The notes below the pieces were generated by a model. It was given only the letters and a program-made list of their open reading frames with translations. It was not told where the DNA came from and ran no database searches. A program made the translations under genes and the position numbers. Below, in pieces: positions 25,291 through 37,807 of a stretch of 64,000 bases of DNA. Each line of letters starts with the position of its first letter. The first letter of the stretch is position 1. The stretch is from positions 731,108 to 795,107 of the forward strand of contig JAYKAV010002684.1 of the NCBI GenBank assembly GCA_035582835.1, written 5' to 3'. The DNA comes from Phoebastria nigripes (taxonomy: Eukaryota; Chordata; Aves; Procellariiformes; Diomedeidae).

Positions 25291-28200
25291 TGGGGCCTGA
25301 GTTCGGCTGGGGAAGCGCTGGGTGCTGGCGGGGGTGGGAGGGTGTCTTTGCACCAGTGCTTTGGAGTTGGTGCAGTCTCTGGGGGGTGGTAAGAGCAGGT
25401 CCCCTCCCCAGGCAGGGGGGAGCAACCCCGGCATTAGTGTGCGTACAGCACTGACACACAATGACGAAGGGCAAGTGGCACATTTCAGTTCCTGGCAGCA
25501 AAGCTTTGTCATCTCACCTTTGGGGACCGAGATGGTTGTTCACAGAGACAGAGAAGTTTGAGGGTGGATGACGGCTGACAGGAGATGAAGGAGATCCCGT
25601 GGCTTGGGGAGGGTGAGGTGGGGCAGGAAAGGACTACATTTGGCGGGGGAGAGGATGTCCTGGGAGCACGTGCATGCCGATATTGGACAGCAGGACTCAT
25701 CAATGTGGTGAAGTAGCTGGAAGGAGGCTTGCTGTAAAATATAGTGTCCAGGGACAGATGGAGAGTTCACCCACCCCTCCGGGTGGCTGAATGACCGGTA
25801 CCACTGGAGCTTTTGCTTAGATTCCACCATGGCTCTTCTGGTCCAGAAATTCAACCCTCCTTGCATGCAGGAGGACAGGAGAAGGACAGGAGAACAAGAT
25901 ACAGGGATGAAATGTAGATAGCAGGATGATAAGTGATGAAAGAACATGCTTTTTACAGCAGGCATAGTTGTGATGCACATGGCTGAAACTCCCTAGGGTG
26001 CAGACAAGACAAAGGTGAGACCATCCAGTATTGNTACAGTGACAACGACCATGCAGGAGGAATATTCAGCCTCATTCTTTATGGTTTAAACCATTACAAC
26101 CTATTATGTGAGTTAATCCGTGAGGAAGGGAGATCATCCCCTGTCTGTTGACAGCAAGGTTCCTGCATGTGCCCAAGGGGTGTATGTGTCACTCATCTGA
26201 CCGGAGGGAGCTACAGGGCTACTAAATCTCATTAAACTATGTGACACATTGGCCTGCTAGATAAGAAAATCAAAGTGTGGTGACTAAATTAAAACAAAAA
26301 TAGGTGTGTCTCTTATGTCTGGTAACTTGAGGGAGGAAACAGCCTTTGCATCAGGCTGTGGAAGGGGGCACACCCCATCCATGTAGAGTTAAGGTTGCAG
26401 CTTCTGCCTGCCCCCCTCCTCCCAAACTTAAGAGTGTGGGTACGTTTCTAGGGCCAAAGCTTGTAAGGGGAAGATGGCGGGGAAGTCCTGTGCCCTGATG
26501 GAAGGCATATATATAACAACTGCTTGTACCATGTGCTATTTTTAAGCTCCAAGATAAAATAACATTCTAATGGCTTTCTTTGAGAGGATCAGGCAACGGT
26601 TTGAATTTCAGGGCTGTCCGAGCCTACCATGGGCTTCAGATCATCATAGGCCTAAAGATGCCTCTCTCTCCTTAGTAAATCTACCTCTCTTCTCCTCTGG
26701 AGCCTTTCTGCTAGGTGCTCTCAGAGACAGGGTAGACCCTGGTTCTACTGCAGGACAGTAATTCCTGTGTCTGTGGAGCAGACATAGTAATACAACAAAA
26801 AGTAGTGGGTTACATTGGCACCATGTTAGGGAGTACGTCTGACCACTTGGCTGACCTGCTTTTGCCTTCAAAAAGAACTTCTGGTTGTTCACTGAGCCCC
26901 GAATTTATTCCCCAAAAGAAAAACTTCAGAGTCCAAAGCCTAACCTTCAATGCACTGTGGTCACACAGGAGCAAGCCATTGGTGTCTTAAGGAGACAGAA
27001 GTGTCCAGACCTCACTCTGTTAAGCGACAGCTTTGATAACTCGCCCTAGTCCCAGCCAGGCACACCTACCTATCATAAATCAGAGCAGGTCACAGTCCTT
27101 TAATGCGATAGGTGTGTCCATTATAAACTATATGTTGCAGCAGGCAACTGTCCATCATAATCCAAACATCCGTATTTCATTGCACAAGGGGCTTCCTACT
27201 TTACAAAACCTGAATTTGTAAACCCTGGGAAGTGGGCTACTATCAGCCCAAAAGCTGTGGGGTTTGCTTCCACTGAAATGAAGTAAATCTGTTTCTACGG
27301 CATGTAGCATCACAGTCTGGACAGCTGTCTCCCATCACTGTTCTTCCATACATGTTGCTAGCTGAGAACAGATTCTTCTGATTGTCTCATCCCCATCTAC
27401 AGCTTCTTTGTACTACATGGCATGCTGTTTGCACATCTTAAGCTGTTATGGTTTTTTACCCTATTATGCATAGCTTCTCAGTACACTGAGAGCTGGGCTT
27501 CCTGATTTTCTTAGATCCTGTCTTGCCTCAGCTGAAACCAGTTGAATTTTTATTGTTGGCATTGGAAGGAGCAGGATGGAAGAGAGTGTTTCATAGCTCG
27601 ACTTACATCTGAAGAACAAAATAACTTGTTCCTGACTAGAGGGAAGGAAGGAAAGGTAATATATAATACGAGCTGCACCTCTATCCTCCACACAGGTGAA
27701 TTCCTTCAGAAATCATCAGTGTAAAGGCAGGATGAAATCCCAGCTGGACTTGTTCCTAGGTGAACAACTGACTGACATGTTCTCTTAGCTGTTACTGTGC
27801 TTACAAACCTAGCTTGCCCAGAAAAACTGATGGTTACTTTATTATTCTACCTGAGCTTAGCATGGCTTTTGTGGGGCACTGTTTAATATGAAACTTCCTT
27901 GTTTTAGTTTAAAATATGAAGTCTGCTCTTTGCTTTAAGGGAGAAATTTTAGGACAGACTCCATTTGTTGCCTCCCCGCATACTTCCCCTATGCAAAAAT
28001 TCAGAGCATCTCATTTATCTTTGTTTATCCCTCAAAAGAATAGAACCTACTTCTCCACTTGCTTTTCCAGCTGCCTCTCCAGACTCCCTGAGTCCTCTCT
28101 CAGCTACATTTGGCCTGAAAGAGAGGGCAGCGTGAACCACTCTCCTCGGTCATATGGTAGACAAAATCTGAGACGCTACAGGTGTGCCTGTCCTTGTAAT

Positions 28201-31200
28201 ACTGAGGGGGGATTATTATTATTTTTTTTTGGGGGGGGGAGAGGTGTAGGGAGAGAAGGTTAGTAGGCAATGGCTCTGCCCTTTCATCAAGCCAGTGAAA
28301 GTGGATGGGGGAAAGGGAAGGGGACCGGCTCATCTCCCTAACGAGTCCCCCCTGGCCAGGCCCATTAGCCCAGCAGGGCAGGTAAAGCAGGCCAGCAGTT
28401 AGGCTGCTCTAAGTGTAGGCCTGACTCGTATCATGTGAGTCACTTGCGAGCACTGAGGGAGCTGGAAAGGGAGACCTCATTTCTGGCAAATGCTGATTCA
28501 TCCCCACTTTGATGGGAGCCAGTGCGAATTAAGGACACTCGGTACTGTGGCAGGGTTTGGCTCTGCTGATTCCAGGGCATTGGCAGCAAAAGTCTTAGAG
28601 AGAAACAGTAATGAACTGTGCAGCTTTCTTGCCCATTTATCAAGAGTTTGTCATTCTCTCCTCAAAGGACATGACATGATAGCTGAAGGTGAATGTTCAA
28701 CATGAGAAGTGCTTGGGAGGCAGGGCTGCTGGGGTTTGTCCTGGCTCCGCAGGGATGCTGCTTTAAGAGCTGCTTGTTGCTGAGGGGTTCGCTGCCATTC
28801 CTCTGATCTCTCACTCATTTCAGACATGCAGCAGAGCCTTTGGAGGGGTCATTGCCAAAAATGAGTGCTCGTCAGTGGCAGTTAGTAAGTAATGAACCTG
28901 AGCCTTCTATAAAGAAAAAAAAAAAATGGAACCAGCTCTACAAAGTGTTTGAGTGGAGCAGAGAATTGCCTCAACACTTATAGCAGCACCCAACAGACTC
29001 TCATTTTCAGGAAATTTAGGTTTCTGAATGCTTTTCAAAGTGAATGCCTGTAAGCATTGGAGAATTTGAATACTCTTACAACACTAGCCTGCAACTTTCA
29101 CTCCCATGCCGCAGTCTTCGTTTCACATCCACTTCCCTATCATGAATTAGGCATGCAAGTAGAAGCTAACTCGTCAGAGTGAGGCAGGACACTGCTCCGG
29201 CGACAACAAAAGCATTGTGGGTCACTGGCAGATATTCACCAGCCAGACAGGGCTGTTATGCTCATCAAAGCTGACTCCAGCACAGTGGAAGGCATGGAAT
29301 TTTGGCCAGAGATCCCTGCCATCCCAGAGACCTGTCAAGTCTCTCTGACTGGTCATGGGATTTGCCTTGCAGCTGGCACACCCCGTGATCTCCTGATCTG
29401 GGATCTGTCCGTCAGCTGTACCTGGTGTGCAGGGCTACAGAGGAGGAGGAGGGTGGCTGTGGTGCTGCACTGAGGCTGGGGGAGTACCACTGCTGAGGGC
29501 TCCGCAGTCCTGGGAGCGCCGGCAGAAAGCATGGCTCTAGCTGCCATCCTGTATCGTAGGTCCTACTGTGAGTGACCTAGGATGCGGGACACTTCCCACA
29601 CACAGCACATGACACAGAGCATGGGCATTCCCACGCGGGAAGAGGAGAACCTGCAGAGGCTTGTCATGATGTAGTAGCTGATATTTGCATCGTTCTTTAT
29701 CTAAGCAGAGCCTTGTCCTGGGAAGTGCGGGGAAGCCTGGCCTTCTAGAAGGCTTAATCCTGCTCCTCTGCACTGGAGAGGGCTTTTAGCATCAGGTTGG
29801 CAGAGCTGATCTCTTCTCTAGCCTGGGCCTTCATAAACCAAGCCCAATTATTCTGAGGCAGAAAAATTGAGTCTGTGCTGTAATGACAGAATTAAATGTC
29901 CTCAGGAGTTTGCGTGTAGCCTTGAGTTACCTTTTATAAATAGGTTAACAGCTGGAGGGCCCATGTTTGTTTAAAGGGAAAAGACATAGAGTACATATGA
30001 TATGCTCTGTCCTAAGCAATTCTGCCATTCTGTTGATTTATATCTGGAGATTAAAAGATTTGCCTTTCAATCAAATTATTCTCCTCAAACTACCAAGTGG
30101 GGGAGAGAGGAGGTTTTGATCACGTTCTCCACTCTGTGCAGCTATCCCTGGTGAAGCCACAGAGGTTTTCTCCCTTGCTGCACAAAACATGCAGCTCGCA
30201 AATTACTCCTGATCACTTTGATGGCGACTTGCTATTTCTGTCCTGCTTCTGGTGCACAGGACACTCGGGGGACAAGAGAGGGTAAGAGGTCTTTGGGCCT
30301 CAAGGAGCTTCCAGCCTGAACTAGACGGCGCATGTAACCAGGACTGACAAAAGCTGTGTGATGAGACAGAAGACGACTGCTCTGGGGAAAAGCAATCTGC
30401 AAAGAGCCTGGCTCCATTAGGCCCTGCAGGTCTGCAAGAAGTTTCAAGCAGGTCAGATCCCTCACCAACAAGAAGAGTGTCTCAGGGGTCAGGGCCTCGT
30501 TTGTTTTAATTTTACCATTCTCTTCCCTCCTCAGTTGATCAGGTACAAGATAAGGCGCAGAGAGCAGCAGAGAGGAAAGTTTTGATCACTCATCTAGAAG
30601 CTGGAAGGAGCGGATCTGAGGACGGTGAGATGAAGGACGTGGGTATCTGGAGGATTGCCATGCCTCTGTTATGAGATGGGCTGTCATTGCTTGGACAAAA
30701 TGAGGGAATTGTGAAAGGCAGCCAAACCTCACGTCTTTCTAGTGTAGTACCTTGTCTCTGATGGTAGCTGGTGCCAGGTGCGCTGTAACAGGCGCAGTCA
30801 ATTTGCCAGGCCAAAATGGGGGTGATCTCCTCATGTTGAATCTCATCCTGTGCTCTGATTGCTGGACTGGCTGAGGCTCTGAGACAGGAGGTTCAATACA
30901 CTTTCCATACCACTCATTATGACTATTGTAGGCATTCCTGGGACCCAACGGTCCACTCCCTTTCTGAGTCCTAATAAGCCAGTGGCAACACTTTCTTGTG
31001 GCAACAAGTTACACAGCGTAATGGTACATGTGCAAATTAATGGTTTGGAATGTGCTGCTTTCCAATTCCTTCGGTCTTGTGTTACATAAAAAAAAGAAAT
31101 GGAAGGTTCCTGCTGTACCTTCTCTTGGCCATTCAGTATTTTCTCTGGTTCCATCACATAATTTCTGGCTTTCCTTTTTTTCTGAGGTGGCCGATCTCTT

Positions 31201-33676
31201 CAGTGTGTCTCATCATGTGCTCTTCTCTTTTCCATGGCTGCCCTCCCTGCTTTTGGTGAACTCTTGAATTCTCCAACTTCCTTGCTGTGGTGGGATGAGA
31301 CAGTACTATGGGTATTGTCTTTGGAAAGACTATACCATTTACGTACATTTCCTACATCACTCATCTGTGTTCCAATACTTTAATTATACTTAATCTTTTA
31401 AGTATCTGATATCTTGTTGTTCCTTTTGCTCATAGACTAGGCAGAAGTCAGGACAGTGCTATGTACAGTAATGCCCCAGGTCCCTTTCTGAAATGACACA
31501 GTCTCTTCAGAAACCTGACTCCCATGAAATTCCCCTTGGTTCTTCAAAATGGCTGAGAGCACTTTGGCTGTCTGAAGAATTCCCAGGGCATTTTCTGTTG
31601 TTTATTTTCAGTTTGGGCAGCTAGTCCATTTGCATGAACCCTATGAAGGACATGTGGGATGGAAAGACTGTATGCGTGATGCTCGTCCACAGCTGTGCAG
31701 CCACTGCTGGTCCCATTTTGCACACTCATCAGTTCAGACATGCAAATAAAGGGTGTGTAGCTTTCATTTATATGCTTTAGCTTTAAATATGAGGCGCACA
31801 TGAAAATTGCATGAAAAACATCTTTTTAGGCTAGAAGCAAGCCCTCTGTGTGGATTAAAGGCAGTGTCACATTAGCAGCAAGGACAGAGCTCAGTCCTTC
31901 TTGATCAAAAGCTTCTTTCCCCTGCAGCTTGAGCCAATGGAGGCAGCAGTATAGTCTCTATGCCAAACACAAATTTTTCAGACACAGTACAGCAGAAGGC
32001 AGAGATCTTCATATGCGTAACACCCAGCTCACTGCAGTGTCATGTGGGAGCCTCATGAGAAGTTTTTTGACAAGCCGGAGATGGTCCACTGTCCCTGCAA
32101 GCCCCTCAGCACCAGCCAGTCGTGCTGGACTGAACTGGCTGCCCAGCACCTGAGTGGGCAGTACAGTCATTTGCCTTTACCAGCTAACGAAGACCGTCCA
32201 GCTTAGCAGCTGTGGAGCACTGGGCTGTGGAAGATGAACCTTCCAAAACATTCAAATGTGTTACCTCACTGAGATGATTTTTTTCAGGCTTGCAATTGGA
32301 GAGGTTTTCTGAATCTGCTCCCAAACCCTGGCTGCCAAAACAGAGCGGAATATACGAACCAGAGAAAATCAGCTAGCCCCTGAGGCCGGGGTTAGAGGGG
32401 TGATCTCCGACGAATTATCTCACATCCAGAATTGTAGTAGGAAAAAAAGGAAGGTACTGGCTGGGGTGAGGGCGTAACTGCTAGAAACTGGCCCAAAGGA
32501 GAAAAGTGAAAGTGCATCACTGTGCTGCATGACATGGCTGCAGCAGATAGCTACTTGAATTATATATAAAACAGAGGGTGGATGACATTAGAATTAAAAG
32601 TTGCCTGAAAATGCTGAAGGATGAAACTCAATCTGTCATATAAAAATTTAATTACAATGTTGTTAAGCCCAAGCTTTCTGGAAGAGACAAAGTAAACACA
32701 GTTTCTAGAAGATTATTTCTTCCCTTGGGACTCCATAACAGACCTGGAGACCTGATTGCAAAATTTCATCATTGCCAGTAGGAAAAAAAAAAAAAAATCC
32801 AGACAGTATCTAAAGCTTATGCTCAAAGGCCACAAACTGCAATATTTTTTCTACGTATCTTTCTGCTCTCGCTTTAAAAAGAAATGAGAGTTGGGGAAAT
32901 GACAGCAGCTCTCATTACTAAGGGTGAGAATCCCCATTTAAATTATTATTCATCTTCCAAAAATGAGAGACTTTAAGGAAGGGGGTGGGAGGAGAGGGAA
33001 TGCACTCCAGTTGCTTGGAATAGAAATACAGCTCGTTCATACAAAGCATGGAAAATAATGATAATCCGATGAAAAAAATCTTGGCAGACAGTGACATGCA
33101 GAAAAGGAAGGAGGGGAGAGAAAAGAAAACTGTAGAAAGTCTGAACAATTGCAGAAGTTAAATTCAGCAAGAAGGCTGAGAGACAGCCCCCCTGACGGCA
33201 TTTCACGGGAGTCATTGCATAAAACATGTTTTGGGGGGAGCAGGCAGGTATTTAGGGCCCAGCAAAAGAGGGCTGCTGGGGACTCATTTTAAGTATGAAT
33301 TTGGTGTTTAATTTTTGCAGTCAGGAGGAATTATCACAGAAAATAGCACAGCAGTTGACAGGCAGAAATTAAGGAAAATTTAGGCACACCTCTGTGAATC
33401 GAACATAATTGGAAGCATTCACCAGACAAGGATCCAGGCAACCAAATAGCCCAATTCAACTATTTTCAAGTTTTTGATAAGCTGAATGAATCACTATTAG
33501 CAGCACTTAACTGTGAAGTGGTATCTCTATTAAAGACTGCCTTTTAAGGGGAAGAAAACAAACTCTGAAGGAATCAAAGCCCCCCTCATCTAAACTACTC
33601 CCAAATTATTTGATTTGAAGAAGGTTTGCGGCAGCTGGGAAAGTTATGGGCATGAAATGCCACAAAATAAGTGATA

Positions 33677-33700
33677 AAGACTTCTATAAATAGAAGTCTT
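33677..33700. repeat. 11-bp inverted repeat with a 2-base spacer
   Basis: AAGACTTCTAT, then AA, then ATAGAAGTCTT. The arms are perfect reverse complements and could extrude as a small cruciform. Confidence 0.85.
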
Positions 33701-36700
33701 CAGTGCCAGCATCAGTCAATAAACAGAGACTTGTACAGATAGAACAAGCTTGGGAAAAAATGAATCCTAGAGAAGGAGCGAAAAAGATTACAAGAGTCAT
33801 GAAGACAGAAGATCAGAAACCTATGTTGCAATTAACTCATTTAAGAGTATAGTTGAATATGTTGGCGACAGACGCCAGCAAGCAAACCTTTAGGAACATA
33901 AAGATGCCATATGAAATGAAGAAGATATTGGCTTGAAAGCCTGAAATGACTCAAGAATTCTTTCCTAAATTAAAAACAATCCCCAAAGGTCATTACACAT
34001 CATAATGAAATACGTGCTACTGTTGCNGCTTAATATAAAATCCTCTAGTCCTCAAATAGCCCGAGTTCTGGAGTTACTCAAGTAGAGCTGCAAGCAGCAG
34101 ACTAGCTGAACATACATGGGACTGATTAAACCTGAAATTTTAGGAAGTAACAGGAGAAACTGTAGAGGCAATGGGGAGTTTGAGAAGCTCTGGGGTCAGA
34201 TAGTATCCAGATGAATGTCACAAGGTATTTAAGGCGTTGTTAGCACACCCCTGAGGAGTGACCTTCAGGCCATTCCTTTCAAGAGGAACGTCCACAGTCC
34301 ACGAAGGAAACTACTGTAGTTGTTCTCCTGGTGAGAGGAGCTTTTGCTGTGTGCAGTTCTTAGAGGCCCATATCATTACTAAATTGCTATTTAAAGATTT
34401 TAGCAAAAATACTAGCCAGTGAACTGCAGGCCGTGCTTGTGGTTTATATAAACCCCAAATGAAACTGGATGAAGCAAGGACAATGTTCAGATCCTGCTAA
34501 CAGAGCACTTGGAAACCTTCAGAGTGCTTGCTTTTAGCCAGCAGAGAACCTTTTAATTTAGCTGTATGAATCTCTCATTGTAGAGTGAGTTTTGGAAAGG
34601 GACCTCTCCATTTGAAGTTGTGTCCCAAGTGGACATCCCNCCCGTATTTTGTTAATGGACAACTTCTGTCAGTGTCAGCCCCAAAGCAGTTTTAAAAGTC
34701 AATGGATTAATTGTCCTCTGTCTGAGAACAGGCTCCGATGCCTATTGTCTCCTCTACTTGGCCATGGANTCTTTGGATGAGAGAATAAAGGATAATCAGT
34801 TTGTCACAAGTGTCAGGAACGCACTGCACAGAGCTTTACATGCTGACAGAGTAGTGCTGGTTGTAACCAGCCCAAACATTTCCCTAAAATTAGTATCTAA
34901 ATAAATCCATTGCTTTGGGAAAGCATCTGCTTTTGAATTAAATTATTCCAGATCTGAATATTAGCAATATTTTTGCTAAACTTGAGCTGTCACCCTACCA
35001 GAGCATGATTAAATATTAGTTTGCAACAAATTCCTCAGGAAACCCAAGAAGTAAAATGTGAAACTACTGAGAAGAGCCAAATGACTTAAATGTCAAATTG
35101 CTGCTTCAGCAAATGGAAGCAGATTTGGAGCACTGGGGGAATATGCAATTTCTTGGTCGAGAAGATGAGCCACAGCCATAATGAATGTTTTGCCAAGCCT
35201 GTATCTGGTTTCAAAATCTTCCCACAGTCATCCCAAATAAGCATTGGTGAGAATGCAATGTTATTAGAAAGGGGATAGAATAAGAACAGCCTGAGCATTA
35301 ATGAATGAATGTAGGTTTGTAACAGGGGCTTGTTAAATTGGGGGAANTAGCTCAAAGGTTTTAAAATGGGGTCATGTCTCTTGCAAAAGCAGGAATGGGG
35401 AAAGATGACTGTATGCTGAGCCTGCGCTCAGTGAGTCCCCACTAGAGCTTGAAAAGCAGAGCCCTGCAGCCTCACACCACTGCCGCCTTTGCCCTTGCTC
35501 ATCCTCCTGATGCGCCCACCGAGCACACGGCAGCACCAGGATGCTCTTCCGTGCTGCTCCATGTCCTGCAGCCCTCAGAGGAGAGCTGCGTCCGATTCCA
35601 CAAGTGCAAGGTCTGCTCTGTCTGGCATATGTGTATGTCCGCGTGTGCATGTGGGGATGTCCGGGGCTCCCACCCAGCAGGCTGATCCCTGTGGTGATAC
35701 TGGACCTGTGCCACTGCCTCCAGCAGAGTCACGAACTACAGCAGCCACAGTGGAGGGGAAACCCTCAGGGACAGCTCTGACTCCTCCAGATGAGCTGCAC
35801 AGAGACAGGAGAGGAAATAAAAATGCATGCATGGTAGTGAAGTGGGGTGGGATACAGCACAGCCAAAGAGCAGTAAAGGGCATGTTTGGAGAGCTGCTGG
35901 ACTGGCTCTTCCAGGTACTGTGTGATGGGACCAGGGCCATAGTCTCAAAGGGAAAGTAGACAGAGGGGCTGTAGCGCACCTGATTTCTCTTCTTTACTGG
36001 GCAAAAAGCTGTGAGTGTAATTATTGCTGCACTGCCCTGTGTTGATTAAAGAAAATAATCACTGCCTCCAAAAATGCATTCATNTATTTTACCAGAGGTT
36101 ACTTGGTTATTTCTTCTTTTTTTGTTTTGTTTTTTTTTTCTGAGACAGAAGCAGATGGGCATTGTTCTTTCTCACCAGTTTTAAACCTTAATCATGAAAT
36201 AGGAGATTTAAGCAGTGGGAAAGCAAAGGAATAATTAAAGTTGGCTAGCTGGTCGCTAAAGAAACTTTCCTGACTTATTCAGAAACTGAAACAAACACTG
36301 CTAGTCTTCTGGTTAAGCCTGTAGGGCCATATTCAGGCAGTAAACACCACCCAGGTCCCCGTGCTGATGTTACTGGTTGGCTGTGGGCTACCGGAGCCAA
36401 GAGGAAGGGCTGGAGCTGGGGAGATCAGAGGAATCGGGACCACCTGAGTCCCCGCAGCTACAAAATCCTGTTGTTTCATTGCAGTGGCAGTGCCTGCCCA
36501 GTGAGGAAACTTGCAACCAAAATACATAATTTTTGTCTTCTGCTGATGGCTTTGCTGACAAGGTTGTGTACCAAACTCCCCATGCGCTGCCACAGAGTCA
36601 GGCTTTAGACTGGGAGAAGAGAACCGACAACTTCATTTGGCAGTATGATGAAAGAACATTGATGTAAGTATTGTTTCTAAGGATCCTCATAGGGTTAGAT

Positions 36701-37765
36701 TAAAAGATAGGTTGGAAGAAATCTTGGGAGGGATTGTGATGAAAGAGAAATTTTGTGTTTGTATGGTAAACACGCCCAGTTATTAAAGAGTATTAGGATG
36801 TGATTTGTAACCAAATATTACAAATATGGCTATTTATTACCAAATGATCCTGTGGTAATCCCTTGGGGCTTCCCAGCCAGAATGCTCAGGCACGAAGAAT
36901 GGAGAGATAATCTCTCTTCTAGCAGTTGATGACAGACAGCCTCTTGTTCAGAGAGGAAAATCAGGCCAAAACTGAAAGAACAGTTCAAAAAAAGGAAGTC
37001 TATTGTTAAGGGAAGGCTGGCAGATCAGCGACCTACTGCACAAAACCAAAAAGTGCACGAATGGGGTGCTTAGCTGTTTCGTTGCCATTTATTTATTACT
37101 GAAAATACGCTTAGCTGAAAACAATCAGCATATTTTTAAACACTAATGTTTGTTAAAAAATATCTTCTTTCCTGTCAGGACAGCTGAGGGGAGCTTAATA
37201 AAATATCAGAAATGACATCCTGATGTTGTGCAGAGCCTAACTCTGCAGCCTCCAGAACAGAGCTCTTTCAGCTGAGTCTTGCAGTGATTATGTCTGGTTC
37301 TAATATTTACAGGCCATTAATTTTAAAGCATTTAAAGTTGCTAAACAAAGAGACAGCATAAAATAGCTATTTCATGCATATACATATGTCTGATGATGTG
37401 CAGTGTAGGATTGCTACTATTGTTTCCTCATAAGGCGTTCCTGAAAACGAGTAGATGACGTTGCGCTCTGTCATCAACCAAGACCTGCGGGTGCCTGCAG
37501 CAGGTCGCTGCTCACCGCCAGCACGGCTCTGTGTGCGATGGGGAGGCAGGTAGCTAAAGGAACAACAAGGGGGTGGGGAGCAAGGGATTCAGGATGCTGC
37601 CAAACCCCACATTTCTAAAAAGGCCAGGGCTTTCATGCATGCATCTATTGTCCCCGCCTCGAACACCCCACATCTGTGGAAAGCAAGGCTCAGGGTTTGC
37701 TGAAAAGTACCTTTTGCCCAGTTTGTTCAGGCAGGCATATAAAAAACATTCAGGATCATGAGTAC

Positions 37766-37807
37766 TACCATTTGTACAAATGTTGTAGCAGTACCATTTG
37801 TACAAAT
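37766..37807. repeat. Duplicated 12-bp palindrome, 26-bp period
   Basis: TACCATTTGTACAAAT occurs at 37766-37781 and again at 37792-37807. Each copy contains the perfect palindrome ATTTGTACAAAT. Two dyad sites at 26-bp spacing could be a paired binding site, or a simple local duplication. Confidence 0.85.
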
